Positions 1 to 7,106 of a stretch of 10,682 nt of DNA are shown one piece after another (the stretch's first letter is position 1; each line of letters opens with the position of its first letter). This stretch comes from JBJXGV01 sp046160485 (lineage in GTDB: Bacteria; Orphanbacterota; Orphanbacteria; JBJXGV01): NCBI GenBank assembly GCA_046160485.1, contig JBJXGV010000053.1, positions 1 to 10,682 on the forward strand. Direction: 5' to 3'. The notes below the pieces were generated by a model. It searched no databases. It worked only from the letters and a program-made list of their open reading frames with translations, and was not told the DNA's origin. Made by a program: the position numbers and the translations under genes.

Positions 1-2613
1 GGCCGCGCCCTTCGCGCCGCGCCGCGCCGCTCGCGCCTCGGCCGCGGCGACGTCGGCGCGATCGCCCGCCAGCACGCGCACGTGAACTCCCCCGACGACC
101 GCGCCATCGCGCCACTCGCTTCGCGGCGGAAGCCCAGAGAGACAGTCGAGGAGCAACGTTTTCTTCTGTAGCTCTTTCTCCGCCAGAAGCGCGCCGTACG
201 CGGGGATGATGAGCGCGTCGCGCGCGCGCGTCGCGGCGACGTAGAGAAGGCGCTTCCCTTCCTCGCGCTCGCGAATGACCTCGCGCATGCGGGTTTCGTC
301 GAACCGCGCCGTTCGCAGCGGATGGTCCTTGCCACCGAGACTAAACGCGAACCGCCCTGAGCGCGCCTCCTTCAGGAAGCTATCGCTGAACGCTTTGCCG
401 CCGTGAAGATTCGCGAGCGCGACGACGGGATACTGGAGGCCCTTCGCGCTGTGAATCGTCACGAGGCTCACGAGGTCATCGCTCTCCTCGGCGATCGGCG
501 AATCCGCCTCGACGCTCTCGCGCGCTTCCTCCGCGATCCAATGCACGAACGCGCGCAGCGTGACGGCGCCGAGCGACTCGAACGCACGCGCCTTCTCTAC
601 CACCTTGATGAGATTCGCGACGGCGCGCCGGCCGCGGCCACGCAGCGCGTGAAACTCGAGCACGCGTGTGCGTTCGAGAATGCGCTCGGCGACGACGTGG
701 AGCGGCGCGTCGTAGCGCTCCGCGTGCAGCGTGCGCAAGAGCGCGAACGCCTCGGCGATCTCGGAGTGCGACGCGCCGGGGTCATCGAGATAGCGCGGGC
801 GCAATCCATCGGCCGCCAAGAGCGCGAGCTGTTCGTCGGAGATACCGAAGTGCGGCGTGCGGAGCGCGGCGACAAGTGCGACGGAATCCTCGGGGTCGTC
901 GACGGCCGCAAGGCACGAGAGAAACGCCGCGACCTCCTGCCTCTCGAAGAACGCCTTCCCGCCTTCGACCTGGTAGGGTATGCCGCGCGCGTCGAGCGCG
1001 TCCTCGTACGGATAGACGTCCGTCAGCGCGCGAAAAAGCATCGCGACGTCGCGCGGCCGCGCCCAGCCCGCGTCGATCCCCTCGGCGATCGCCGCGGCGA
1101 TCGCGTTCGCCTCCAAATGGCGCACCTCCTCCGCGGAGCGTCCCGATTCCATCATGGGTGGCGGTGCAAGAAGCAGCACCGGCGGCGCGATACTGGCGGC
1201 GCGCTCCGCGACGATCGGCGCGTAGCGAATCCGCGCGCCCGAGTCCGCGGACTCCTCGAAGAGCCTCTCGAAGAGCGCGTTGACCCACGCGGCGATTCCC
1301 GGCACCGAGCGAAAGTTCTGCGTGATCGTCAGCGGCGCGCCGCCGGCGACGCGGTCGCGCACATCCTCGTAGACATCGAGGTCGGCGCGACGGAATCGGT
1401 AGATCGACTGCTTGGGATCGCCGACGACGAAGAGGCGGCCCGGCGCGACGACGACATCCCGCCAATCGGTCGCGAGCGCCTGGGCTTCAGAGAGGAAGAG
1501 CACCGTCTCGGCCTGAAGCGGATCGGTGTCCTGAAACTCGTCGACGAGAATCGCGTCGAAGCGCGCGATGAAATCCGCGCGCACGTGCAAGTGGTCGCGC
1601 AGAAGATTGCGCGCCAAGAGCAGGAGGTCCGTGAAATCGAGCACGCCGCGGCGCGCCTTCTCCTCTTCGTACGCGGCGAGAAAGCCGCCGAGCCAGCGCG
1701 CGACGTCCGTCGCGACGCCCGCGCGAAACGCGGCGACGCGTTCGCCCATCGCGCCGACCGCCGCGCGCATTTCGTCGATCGGGACTCCGCGCCAGTTGGT
1801 CTTGTTCCCGAGCCGGCCGGTCCTGGGCGTCTTCATAGCGGCAAGCAGCGCGCCGCGCTGCGTCTCGCCGCTCGACACGATCGCACGCGCATCGGCGCTC
1901 AACGCGCGCGCCACGCGCACGAGCGCGTCGTCCTCGGTGGCGCAGCCCGCGAGCGCGCGTTTCTCGAGCGCCGCGGCGCCCTCCGCGAGGGCGCGCGCCT
2001 CCTCCTCGAAGTCGAACGCGCGGTCATCCGAGTACGCGAGCGGCGTGTAGAGATCGCGATTCACGAGGATGTCGCGCGCGAGTGCCTGCACGCGATCCCG
2101 CTTCACGCCCGCCGCGAGCACACGGTGATACGGCGCCGAAAGCGCGAGCAGCTCACGCTCTTCCCACCGGCTCCAGACTTCGTCGATCATCATCGTCGTA
2201 TTGAGCGGATCGAGCACCGCGAAGCCAGGATCGACATGCGCCTCCACCGGCCGCTCGCGTAACAGCGACGAGGCGAACGCATGAATCGTGGAGATGTTGG
2301 CGAGCGCCAGATCCGCGAGTGCGCGCGTGAAGAGCGCCACATCGTCGGCCGACCAAGCGCCGCGCGGATCGCCGATCGCGCGCTCGAGCGCCTCGCGAAT
2401 CCGCACACGCAGCTCCGCCGCGGCTTTCTCGGTGAACGTGATCGCAACGATCTTTTCGATCGGAACCGTGCGGCGCGCGACGATGTTCAGAACGCGCGCG
2501 ACGAGAAGCGTCGTCTTTCCCGTTCCCGCGCTCGCCTCGACGACGAGCGAGCGGTCGACGTCGCACTGCGCGCGCTGCCGGACTTCGTGATCGACGGGAA
2601 CGCGCGCGCTCAT
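1..2613 (-). CDS. addA: AddA-type UvrD/Rep helicase subunit of the AddAB helicase-nuclease (C-terminus off the left edge)
   Basis: ATP-driven 3'-5' helicase subunit of the complex that processes double-strand breaks for RecA loading. The frame is open from the ATG at 2613 to base 1 (871 residues visible). Seen motifs, in order: Walker A ASAGTGKTT at residues 27-35; motif Ia ITFTEKAAAELR just after it; LDFTDLLLLA ahead of motif II; motif II VDEFQDTDP with D358 and E359; motif III GDPKQSIYRFRRAD at 398-411; an NFRS motif; motif V TIHSAKGLQYP at 719-729; motif VI LLYVAATRARD at 789-799. AddA proteins are usually about 1,200 residues with a PD-(D/E)XK nuclease at the C-terminus; that part lies outside the window, so I cannot say whether this copy keeps it. 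The start is fixed by the 4-base ATGA overlap with the addB stop, which implies translational coupling. A RecB-like name is possible, but the AddB partner with its iron-sulfur nuclease favours AddA. Confidence 0.93.
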   Translation of the reverse strand, partial: MSARVPVDHEVRQRAQCDVDRSLVVEASAGTGKTTLLVARVLNIVARRTVPIEKIVAITFTEKAAAELRVRIREALERAIGDPRGAWSADDVALFTRALADLALANISTIHAFASSLLRERPVEAHVDPGFAVLDPLNTTMMIDEVWSRWEERELLALSAPYHRVLAAGVKRDRVQALARDILVNRDLYTPLAYSDDRAFDFEEEARALAEGAAALEKRALAGCATEDDALVRVARALSADARAIVSSGETQRGALLAAMKTPRTGRLGNKTNWRGVPIDEMRAAVGAMGERVAAFRAGVATDVARWLGGFLAAYEEEKARRGVLDFTDLLLLARNLLRDHLHVRADFIARFDAILVDEFQDTDPLQAETVLFLSEAQALATDWRDVVVAPGRLFVVGDPKQSIYRFRRADLDVYEDVRDRVAGGAPLTITQNFRSVPGIAAWVNALFERLFEESADSGARIRYAPIVAERAASIAPPVLLLAPPPMMESGRSAEEVRHLEANAIAAAIAEGIDAGWARPRDVAMLFRALTDVYPYEDALDARGIPYQVEGGKAFFERQEVAAFLSCLAAVDDPEDSVALVAALRTPHFGISDEQLALLAADGLRPRYLDDPGASHSEIAEAFALLRTLHAERYDAPLHVVAERILERTRVLEFHALRGRGRRAVANLIKVVEKARAFESLGAVTLRAFVHWIAEEARESVEADSPIAEESDDLVSLVTIHSAKGLQYPVVALANLHGGKAFSDSFLKEARSGRFAFSLGGKDHPLRTARFDETRMREVIREREEGKRLLYVAATRARDALIIPAYGALLAEKELQKKTLLLDCLSGLPPRSEWRDGAVVGGVHVRVLAGDRADVAAAEARAARRGAKGAA

Positions 2614-5600
2614 GCGTCGTCCTCGCTTCGCGCCGCATCGTCGCCGCCGTCGTCCGCCCCGCCGCCGACGGAGCCGAGCGCCTTCATCGCGTGAAACGCC
2701 TCGAAACGTTCGTCGTCCGCCTTCCCGTCGTAGAGACGCGTGACGGTTCGCGCGGGTCCGCACACCTCCGCGTATTCGCACGAGCGGCAGTTCTCGCCGC
2801 CGGCCGGATACACCGGAAAGAAACCCGATTCGATCCCCGATGCGATCGTCCTAAGGATCGCGTCGAAATCCGCCGCGCGCGAAGCGAAGAGAGCATCCGC
2901 GAGCAGGTCCTCCTTGATCTTCGCCGTCGCCTGAATGAGGTAGAGATAGCGCGCGTCGCCTGTGGCGCTCGGCGGCGCGTCGCCGCCGATGAGAGTTTTC
3001 GCGGCAAGCAGATAGACGGGAAGCTGCAGCGCCTCGCCGCCGCGAAACACGGGATCGACGCCCCGGGGCTTCGGCGGTGCGCTCGCCTCGCGCACCTTGT
3101 AGTCCGTAATGAGGAAGCGCGCGCGATCCGCCGACAGATCGATGCGATCGATCTTTCCGCGAAAGCGAATCGTCTTCGCGCGCGACAGCGTCACGCTCGC
3201 TTCCGCGAGGCCGCCGTCGCCGAACTCGCGCTCGAGGAGAACGTCGCGAAACACCGCGTGATCCGGCGGCGCGCCGCCCTCCGCGCTCTCGATAGCGTCG
3301 CTCGTGCGCTCCGCCTCCCACACGAGGAGCGCGTCGATCGACGCGTCGATTCGCCCGCGCTTGAGTTCCCATAGCAGCGGATAGCCGGTGAGGCCGCGCT
3401 CCTCGGCCTCGCGATACGCGACGCGCGACACCGACGCGGCGAGTGCGCGCGCGCGATCGAGCCGCTCCGAGTCGAGCGGCAGAAGCCGCTCCCTGTGCAG
3501 CGTCTCGAAGAGCCGCTCGAGAATCGTGTGCACGAGACTGCCGCGGTCCGCGGCTTCGATCTCCTCGAGTTTCTCAGGCTCGGGGATGCGCTGAAGCCCG
3601 ACGGCGTTCTTCAAGAAGTAGCGATAGGGACAGGTCGCGTAGGTTTCCATTGCCGACGGCGAAAGCGCCTCGGCGAGAAGCGGGTGCGCCGCGCGGAGGC
3701 GGCGCGTGGCATGCACGGAGAGACGCCCCGTGTGCGCGTTGAGCGACCCGCTGCGCCAGCGCGCGTCCCACTGCGCGACGGCGCGCGCGAAACCGGTGTG
3801 CGCGCTCGCGACGCGTGCGACGAGCGCGTCGCGCATCGTCCCCGGCGCACCGAGCGCGACGGCAACGCGCCGCTCCGCTGCCGTCAACGCACGATCGGGA
3901 TCGAGAAGCCCCGCGCCGAGGAGCGGAATGCGCCGAAAACCCGGCGCCTCCGGAAGCGTCGCGAAGTCGAGCCGCCGGCCAGCATGCGCCTCGGCCGCGC
4001 GCAGAATGAAGGGCGATGGCGTTCGCTCGCGCGTCGTGCCGGACTCGAAGCGCGCGTACGAAAGTACGACGCGCTCCGTCGCCGAAGCCATCGCGATCGC
4101 GAAGAGGATCTCCTCCTCGCGGGCACGCGCGCGACCGTCCGCGAGCCGCCCGGCGCCGGTGGCGCGCAGCTCGGCGCGGTCGCGATCGAGCAGAATCGGA
4201 TCCTGCGACGGCGGCGCGGGAAACGCGCGCTCGACGACGCCCGGCACGAAGACCGCGCGAAACACGAGCCCGCGCGCGCGCTTCATATCCGTCACCGTCA
4301 CGGAGTCGATCCCGAACCGGCCGATCTTCTGGGTCGCGGACGAGATCGCGTCGCGCGCCGCCGAGCGAAACTCTTCGAGCGACGTGTCGCCGACGAGCCT
4401 GTCGTTCGCCGCGAGGCCTTCGAGGATCGCCGTGATCTCATCGCGCTCGGGCGACGGCGCGATCCACGACTCGAGCACGCGCACGAATTCGCGCGCGATG
4501 CGCGACCAGCTCGCGGAGCGCGGCAACGCCGCGATGTCATCCATGAGCGGCGTGACGAGTGCAAGCAGCGTCGCCGCCGCGGTGCGCTCGGCACTCGGAA
4601 CGTTGGGGTTCTGCACGCGAGCAAGCCGATGAATCCACTCGGAGCGCCCCGAGACGATGCCCGCGCGTTTCGTCACGAGGTTCCACAACGAGGGCGAGAA
4701 ACCCGACAGCGGAATCCGCTCCGGCGCAAGCGGCGCGGCGGTCAGAAAGTCGATCACGTCTTGCCGATCGAAGTCCGTTCCCGCGAGTGCGAAGAGCAGC
4801 TCGAATCCGCGGCCAGCGGCGGTCGCGGAGAGCGGCAATCCCTGATGCAGAAAGAACGGGATCCCCGCCGCGCCGAGCGCTTCGCGAAGAAGCGCGCTGT
4901 GGGACGCGGGATTGCGAAGCAGGACCGCGATCTCGCGAAACGCGATCCCCTCGTCGCGCGCGAGGCGCAGGATCAACCGCGCGATCTCACGCGACTCCTC
5001 GACCTCGCCAGGCGCGGAGATAATCTCGAGCGCGGGTCTCGGCGTGTCGTCTGGCGCGTGCGGCGCAACACTCTCGCGCCCCAGACCAAGTCCCTCGAAG
5101 AACGCGACGCCTTCGCGCGCGAAGGCGTGCCCCGGCAGATCGGGATCGGGCGCGAAGACCGCCAGGTGCAGCGCGTTCGCCGGCGCAGCGAGCGCCGCCA
5201 GAAGCGAGCGCTGCACCTCGGTGAAATCGTAGAAGCCGTAGAGCGCGAGCCTCCGCGTCCCGAACGCCTCACCGAATCGCGACGCCGCGTGCGCCGCGGC
5301 GCGAATGCAATCGCTCGTCGTGATGAATCGGCCGGTGATGCTCGAGCGATACGCGGCGTAAAAGCGCAGAACGCTCCGCAGCTTTGCGTCGTCAGCGGGC
5401 CACGCCCCCGCAAGACGCTCCGCCGAGTCCGCGAAGCCGCCGTCGTCGAGATCGCCGAACGTGGCGGCGAGGCGATGACGGAACCCTGGGCGCTCCGAGA
5501 CCGACGCGAAGTAGTCGTCGCGCAACTCGCCGGTGTCGACGCCGAAGCCTGCGCGATCGCGATCGTCGCGCACGAGCGTCTGCGCGAGGAGCGCGCGCCC

Positions 5601-5873
5601 GCCCGGCGGCAGCGGCGCGAGGTGCGCGACACGCGGCTCCGCGAGCGCGCGCGCCAAGTCGACGAACGTGCAGAAACGAAGCCCGACGTGCGGCGCGCCT
5701 TCAAGCGCAAGCCGCCGCGCGAGCCAGAGCGCGAGGAGGTTCGAGCCGACGAGGACCACGCCCGGCGCGAGCGGATCGGCGCGCGTCCACGCGGCGATCT
5801 CGTGACGAAACGCTTCGAACAGTCCGCGCGCGAACGTGCCAACGACGAGCCGCCGCTCGGCATGAAGCGCCAT
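2610..5873 (-). CDS. addB: AddB-type subunit: inactive helicase fold plus iron-sulfur PD-(D/E)XK nuclease
   Basis: Second subunit of the break-processing helicase-nuclease, 1,087 residues, close to usual AddB size. The N-terminal third is helicase-like but has no Walker A (VLVGSNLLALW at about 40-50 stands where a P-loop would be expected), so ATP-driven motor activity is unlikely here. A UvrD-C-like middle follows, with REIAVLLRNP near 313-322 and a KRARGLVFRAVFVPG segment at 531-545. The C-terminal nuclease shows RGSLVH with H782, GKIDRID with D909, TDYK with D924 and K926, and LQLPVY with Q950. Four cysteines, C748 and C1029-x2-C1032-x5-C1038, match the spacing of the AddB [4Fe-4S] cluster that clamps the nuclease domain. 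The tail is Asp/Gly-rich. It is first in the operon and its TGA overlaps the addA ATG. The ATG at 5873 has no good Shine-Dalgarno, but a 13-codon leader frame ends on it (TGATG). Confidence 0.93.
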   Translation of the reverse strand: MALHAERRLVVGTFARGLFEAFRHEIAAWTRADPLAPGVVLVGSNLLALWLARRLALEGAPHVGLRFCTFVDLARALAEPRVAHLAPLPPGGRALLAQTLVRDDRDRAGFGVDTGELRDDYFASVSERPGFRHRLAATFGDLDDGGFADSAERLAGAWPADDAKLRSVLRFYAAYRSSITGRFITTSDCIRAAAHAASRFGEAFGTRRLALYGFYDFTEVQRSLLAALAAPANALHLAVFAPDPDLPGHAFAREGVAFFEGLGLGRESVAPHAPDDTPRPALEIISAPGEVEESREIARLILRLARDEGIAFREIAVLLRNPASHSALLREALGAAGIPFFLHQGLPLSATAAGRGFELLFALAGTDFDRQDVIDFLTAAPLAPERIPLSGFSPSLWNLVTKRAGIVSGRSEWIHRLARVQNPNVPSAERTAAATLLALVTPLMDDIAALPRSASWSRIAREFVRVLESWIAPSPERDEITAILEGLAANDRLVGDTSLEEFRSAARDAISSATQKIGRFGIDSVTVTDMKRARGLVFRAVFVPGVVERAFPAPPSQDPILLDRDRAELRATGAGRLADGRARAREEEILFAIAMASATERVVLSYARFESGTTRERTPSPFILRAAEAHAGRRLDFATLPEAPGFRRIPLLGAGLLDPDRALTAAERRVAVALGAPGTMRDALVARVASAHTGFARAVAQWDARWRSGSLNAHTGRLSVHATRRLRAAHPLLAEALSPSAMETYATCPYRYFLKNAVGLQRIPEPEKLEEIEAADRGSLVHTILERLFETLHRERLLPLDSERLDRARALAASVSRVAYREAEERGLTGYPLLWELKRGRIDASIDALLVWEAERTSDAIESAEGGAPPDHAVFRDVLLEREFGDGGLAEASVTLSRAKTIRFRGKIDRIDLSADRARFLITDYKVREASAPPKPRGVDPVFRGGEALQLPVYLLAAKTLIGGDAPPSATGDARYLYLIQATAKIKEDLLADALFASRAADFDAILRTIASGIESGFFPVYPAGGENCRSCEYAEVCGPARTVTRLYDGKADDERFEAFHAMKALGSVGGGADDGGDDAARSEDDA

Positions 5874-5914
5874 CAGCGCGCCCCGTGCGCGCGCGGGCTC
5901 GTCGCGTTGACCAC
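5873..5914 (-). other. Possible 13-codon leader ORF coupled to the addB start
   Basis: A GTG at 5914 is preceded on the minus strand by AGGGAG (5920-5925) with 5-base spacing. It opens a 13-residue frame (VVNATSPRAHGAR) whose TGA overlaps the addB ATG by one base as TGATG. The addB ATG itself has no clear ribosome-binding site, so termination-reinitiation from this frame is a plausible way to start addB translation. The frame is very short and lies in a divergent intergenic region rich in G and C, so chance is a real alternative. Confidence 0.25.
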
Positions 5915-5935
5915 CCAGACTCCCTCTGCTAGCGT
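5907..5935 (+). promoter_or_regulatory. Candidate promoter of the VOC gene, placed for a leaderless transcript
   Basis: TTGACC at 5907-5912 matches the -35 consensus at five of six bases. After a 17-base spacer comes TAGCGT at 5930-5935, preceded by TG one base upstream (extended -10, TGCTAGCGT). The -10 ends 6 bases before the ATG at 5942, so transcription would start at or next to the start codon. No Shine-Dalgarno is present. The call rests on consensus matching only. Confidence 0.45.
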
Positions 5936-5941
5936 CGCCTT

Positions 5942-6352
5942 ATGCCCTACGGCCCGCATCTGACCCACATCGCACTCCGCGTGAGACAAATCGAACGAAG
6001 CGCCACATTCTACTCCGAATGGGCCGGCCTCGAAGTCGTCCACGATCGCGTGAGCGAGGCGAGCGGAACCCACGTCGTGTGGCTCGCGGAGCGCGGCCGC
6101 AAGACGACGTTCGTCTTCGTGCTTCTCGAGTTTCCGTACGAGCAGAGCGCGCAACCGCCGCTCGATCATCTTGGATTCGCGACGGTGCGCCGCGAGGACG
6201 TCGACGCCATTGCCGAGAGGGCGAAAGCCGCGGGGATTCTCGTGGAGGGCCCGGAAGACGCGGGGCCGATCGTCGGCTACTTCTGCACGATCTTGGATCC
6301 CGACGGTCATCGCGTCGAGTTTTCGTGGGGGCAAGCGATCGCCTGGGAGTAG
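5942..6352 (+). CDS. VOC-family (glyoxalase/bleomycin-resistance/dioxygenase fold) metalloprotein
   Basis: Small single-subunit VOC protein of 136 residues with two beta-alpha-beta-beta-beta modules. The first begins LTHIALRV (7-14) with H9 as probable metal ligand, followed by the helix region ATFYSEWAGLEVV typical of the family. The second begins LDHLGFAT (74-81) with H76. The C-terminal strand DPDGHRVEFSW (119-129) carries E126, the usual last ligand. The helix between (about 85-98) ends in AKAAGI, followed by an acidic loop. VOC members isomerise, epimerise, cleave C-C bonds or bind drugs by sequestering them; nothing here decides which, and substrate cannot be inferred from the neighbours. 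The gene stands alone, divergent from addB and convergent with the cysteine dioxygenase, whose stop codon is only 22 bases away. The ATG is chosen because the family fold starts within eight residues of it and a promoter-like element ends 6 bases upstream. Confidence 0.9.
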   Translation: MPYGPHLTHIALRVRQIERSATFYSEWAGLEVVHDRVSEASGTHVVWLAERGRKTTFVFVLLEFPYEQSAQPPLDHLGFATVRREDVDAIAERAKAAGILVEGPEDAGPIVGYFCTILDPDGHRVEFSWGQAIAWE

Positions 6353-6377
6353 CGCGCGCGCCAAACGTGCCGCGCTA
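6350..6377. repeat. Inverted repeat spanning two convergent stop codons (possible weak bidirectional terminator)
   Basis: TAGCGCG at 6350-6356 and CGCGCTA at 6371-6377 form a perfect 7-bp stem around a 14-base loop. The outer TAG on each strand is the stop codon of one gene: VOC on plus, cysteine dioxygenase on minus. There is no T-run on either side, so it is not a classical intrinsic terminator. It is the only hairpin I see in this very short convergent junction. Confidence 0.3.
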
Positions 6378-6950
6378 GTCGGTGTAAGAGAGCGTGCGGC
6401 GCTCTCGGCGGAAACCGTCGCCGCTCGGAGCGTACGCGTTCGACCACGTCATCTCGCCGCCATACACGTGCAGCGTCACCGCAACCTCGGAGCTCGGGTT
6501 CTCGATCTGGTGATACTCGAACGGCGGAATGAGCGCGCCCGCCTCACCGACGCCGGCGCGCACGACATTCTCCGTGGCGAACTTGAACGTCGGCGCCTCG
6601 CAGTTGCCGAGAATGTTGAACGATGTCACTTGGATCTTCCCGCGATAGACGCACTCGACGCACCAGATGCCGGCGTGATCGTGTATCGGAGTCGATTGCC
6701 CGACGTCCCACACCATGACGACGACTGTGTAGCGTCCGGCGGGATCGCGATGAAGCAGGCGGCGTGCGTAACGGTCCGGAGCACGCCGTAGGAAGCGCGG
6801 CTCGAGAAACTCTTCGTGGCTCCCAACGACATCAATCAGGACGGACTTTACGGATTGGCAGAGCGTCTCCGTGTCGGGCGCGATGACGGCGGCATCGAGG
6901 CGGCGAATCAGTTCCTCGAGTTTCGGCGAGTTCGAAACGGCACGGGTCAC
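6375..6950 (-). CDS. Cysteine dioxygenase family protein (cupin thiol dioxygenase)
   Basis: Probable non-haem iron enzyme that oxidises L-cysteine to cysteine sulfinate with O2, in the cytoplasm; 191 residues. The cupin core shows PIHDHAGIWC with iron ligands H90 and H92, and the third ligand H147 in EYHQIENP. C97 sits five residues after the second histidine, as does Cys93 of the rat enzyme. LHVY at 160-163 supplies H161 and Y163, matching His155 and Tyr157, so the Cys-Tyr thioether cofactor could form. R63 in YARR aligns with Arg60, which binds the cysteine carboxylate; 3-mercaptopropionate dioxygenases usually have Gln there, so cysteine is the likelier substrate. The GTG start at 6950 is supported by AGGAG (6958-6962) at 7-base spacing. 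The gene is monocistronic between convergent VOC and divergent thiD; no taurine or sulfinate genes adjoin it. Confidence 0.92.
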   Translation of the reverse strand: MTRAVSNSPKLEELIRRLDAAVIAPDTETLCQSVKSVLIDVVGSHEEFLEPRFLRRAPDRYARRLLHRDPAGRYTVVVMVWDVGQSTPIHDHAGIWCVECVYRGKIQVTSFNILGNCEAPTFKFATENVVRAGVGEAGALIPPFEYHQIENPSSEVAVTLHVYGGEMTWSNAYAPSGDGFRRERRTLSYTD

Positions 6951-6957
6951 GGCGCGT

Positions 6958-6962
6958 CTCCT
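6958..6962 (-). promoter_or_regulatory. Shine-Dalgarno of the cysteine dioxygenase gene
   Basis: Minus-strand AGGAG, within AGAGGAGA, lies 7 bases before the GTG at 6950. It decides this GTG over an upstream out-of-frame ATG. Confidence 0.8.
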
Positions 6963-6990
6963 CTGCTAGTGGGCGGCATTGTTGCGGGCG

Positions 6991-7011
6991 TGCGAACTGG
7001 CATGCGAACTG
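6991..7011. repeat. Two 9-bp direct repeats in the cysteine dioxygenase leader
   Basis: TGCGAACTG occurs at 6991-6999 and 7003-7011, a 12-bp period. The repeats lie in the divergent space between the dioxygenase and thiD, just downstream of a -10-like element for the dioxygenase. That position would suit a regulator-binding site, but the sequence gives no further support. Confidence 0.35.
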
Positions 7012-7025
7012 TCGAGCGTGTTGCC

Positions 7026-7031
7026 ATTCTA
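7026..7031 (-). promoter_or_regulatory. Candidate -10 element of the cysteine dioxygenase gene
   Basis: Minus-strand TAGAAT matches the TATAAT consensus at five of six bases. Transcription would start near 7019, giving a leader of about 70 bases that contains the direct repeats and the Shine-Dalgarno. I see no convincing -35 at 16-18 bases. Confidence 0.35.
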
Positions 7032-7092
7032 GCGCGGTTCGCGGCGGCGCGCCTCGCGTTTTTTCCCGCGCGTTTCGTGCCGGGCCGCGCGA

Positions 7093-7098
7093 TATATT
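7093..7098 (+). promoter_or_regulatory. Candidate -10 element of thiD, leaderless placement
   Basis: TATATT (five of six consensus bases) is one of the few AT-rich hexamers in this GC-rich region and ends 8 bases before the thiD ATG. No Shine-Dalgarno precedes the ATG and no good -35 is visible. The leader is too short for a TPP riboswitch downstream of this site. Confidence 0.45.
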
Positions 7099-7106
7099 CG
7101 TGATCG

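Noticed and set aside
403..2262. 619-codon plus-strand open frame
   Set aside because: It lies opposite addA, whose frame shows every UvrD helicase motif. The plus-strand translation is Arg/Ala/Glu-rich with no recognisable domain, as expected for antisense of GC-biased codons.
4973..5863. 296-codon minus-strand frame inside addB
   Set aside because: Alternative frame of the same strand, Arg/Ser-rich, while the addB frame holds continuous domain sequence.
3495..5963. 822-codon plus-strand open frame
   Set aside because: It is antisense to addB across the helicase-like and nuclease regions. Its product is Arg/Ala/Glu-rich low complexity with no motif, and it also runs into the VOC start.
6951..7106. 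TPP riboswitch upstream of thiD
   Set aside because: I see no thi-box core (no CTGAGA-type segment) in the 156-base gap, and the -10-like element sits 8 bases before the ATG.
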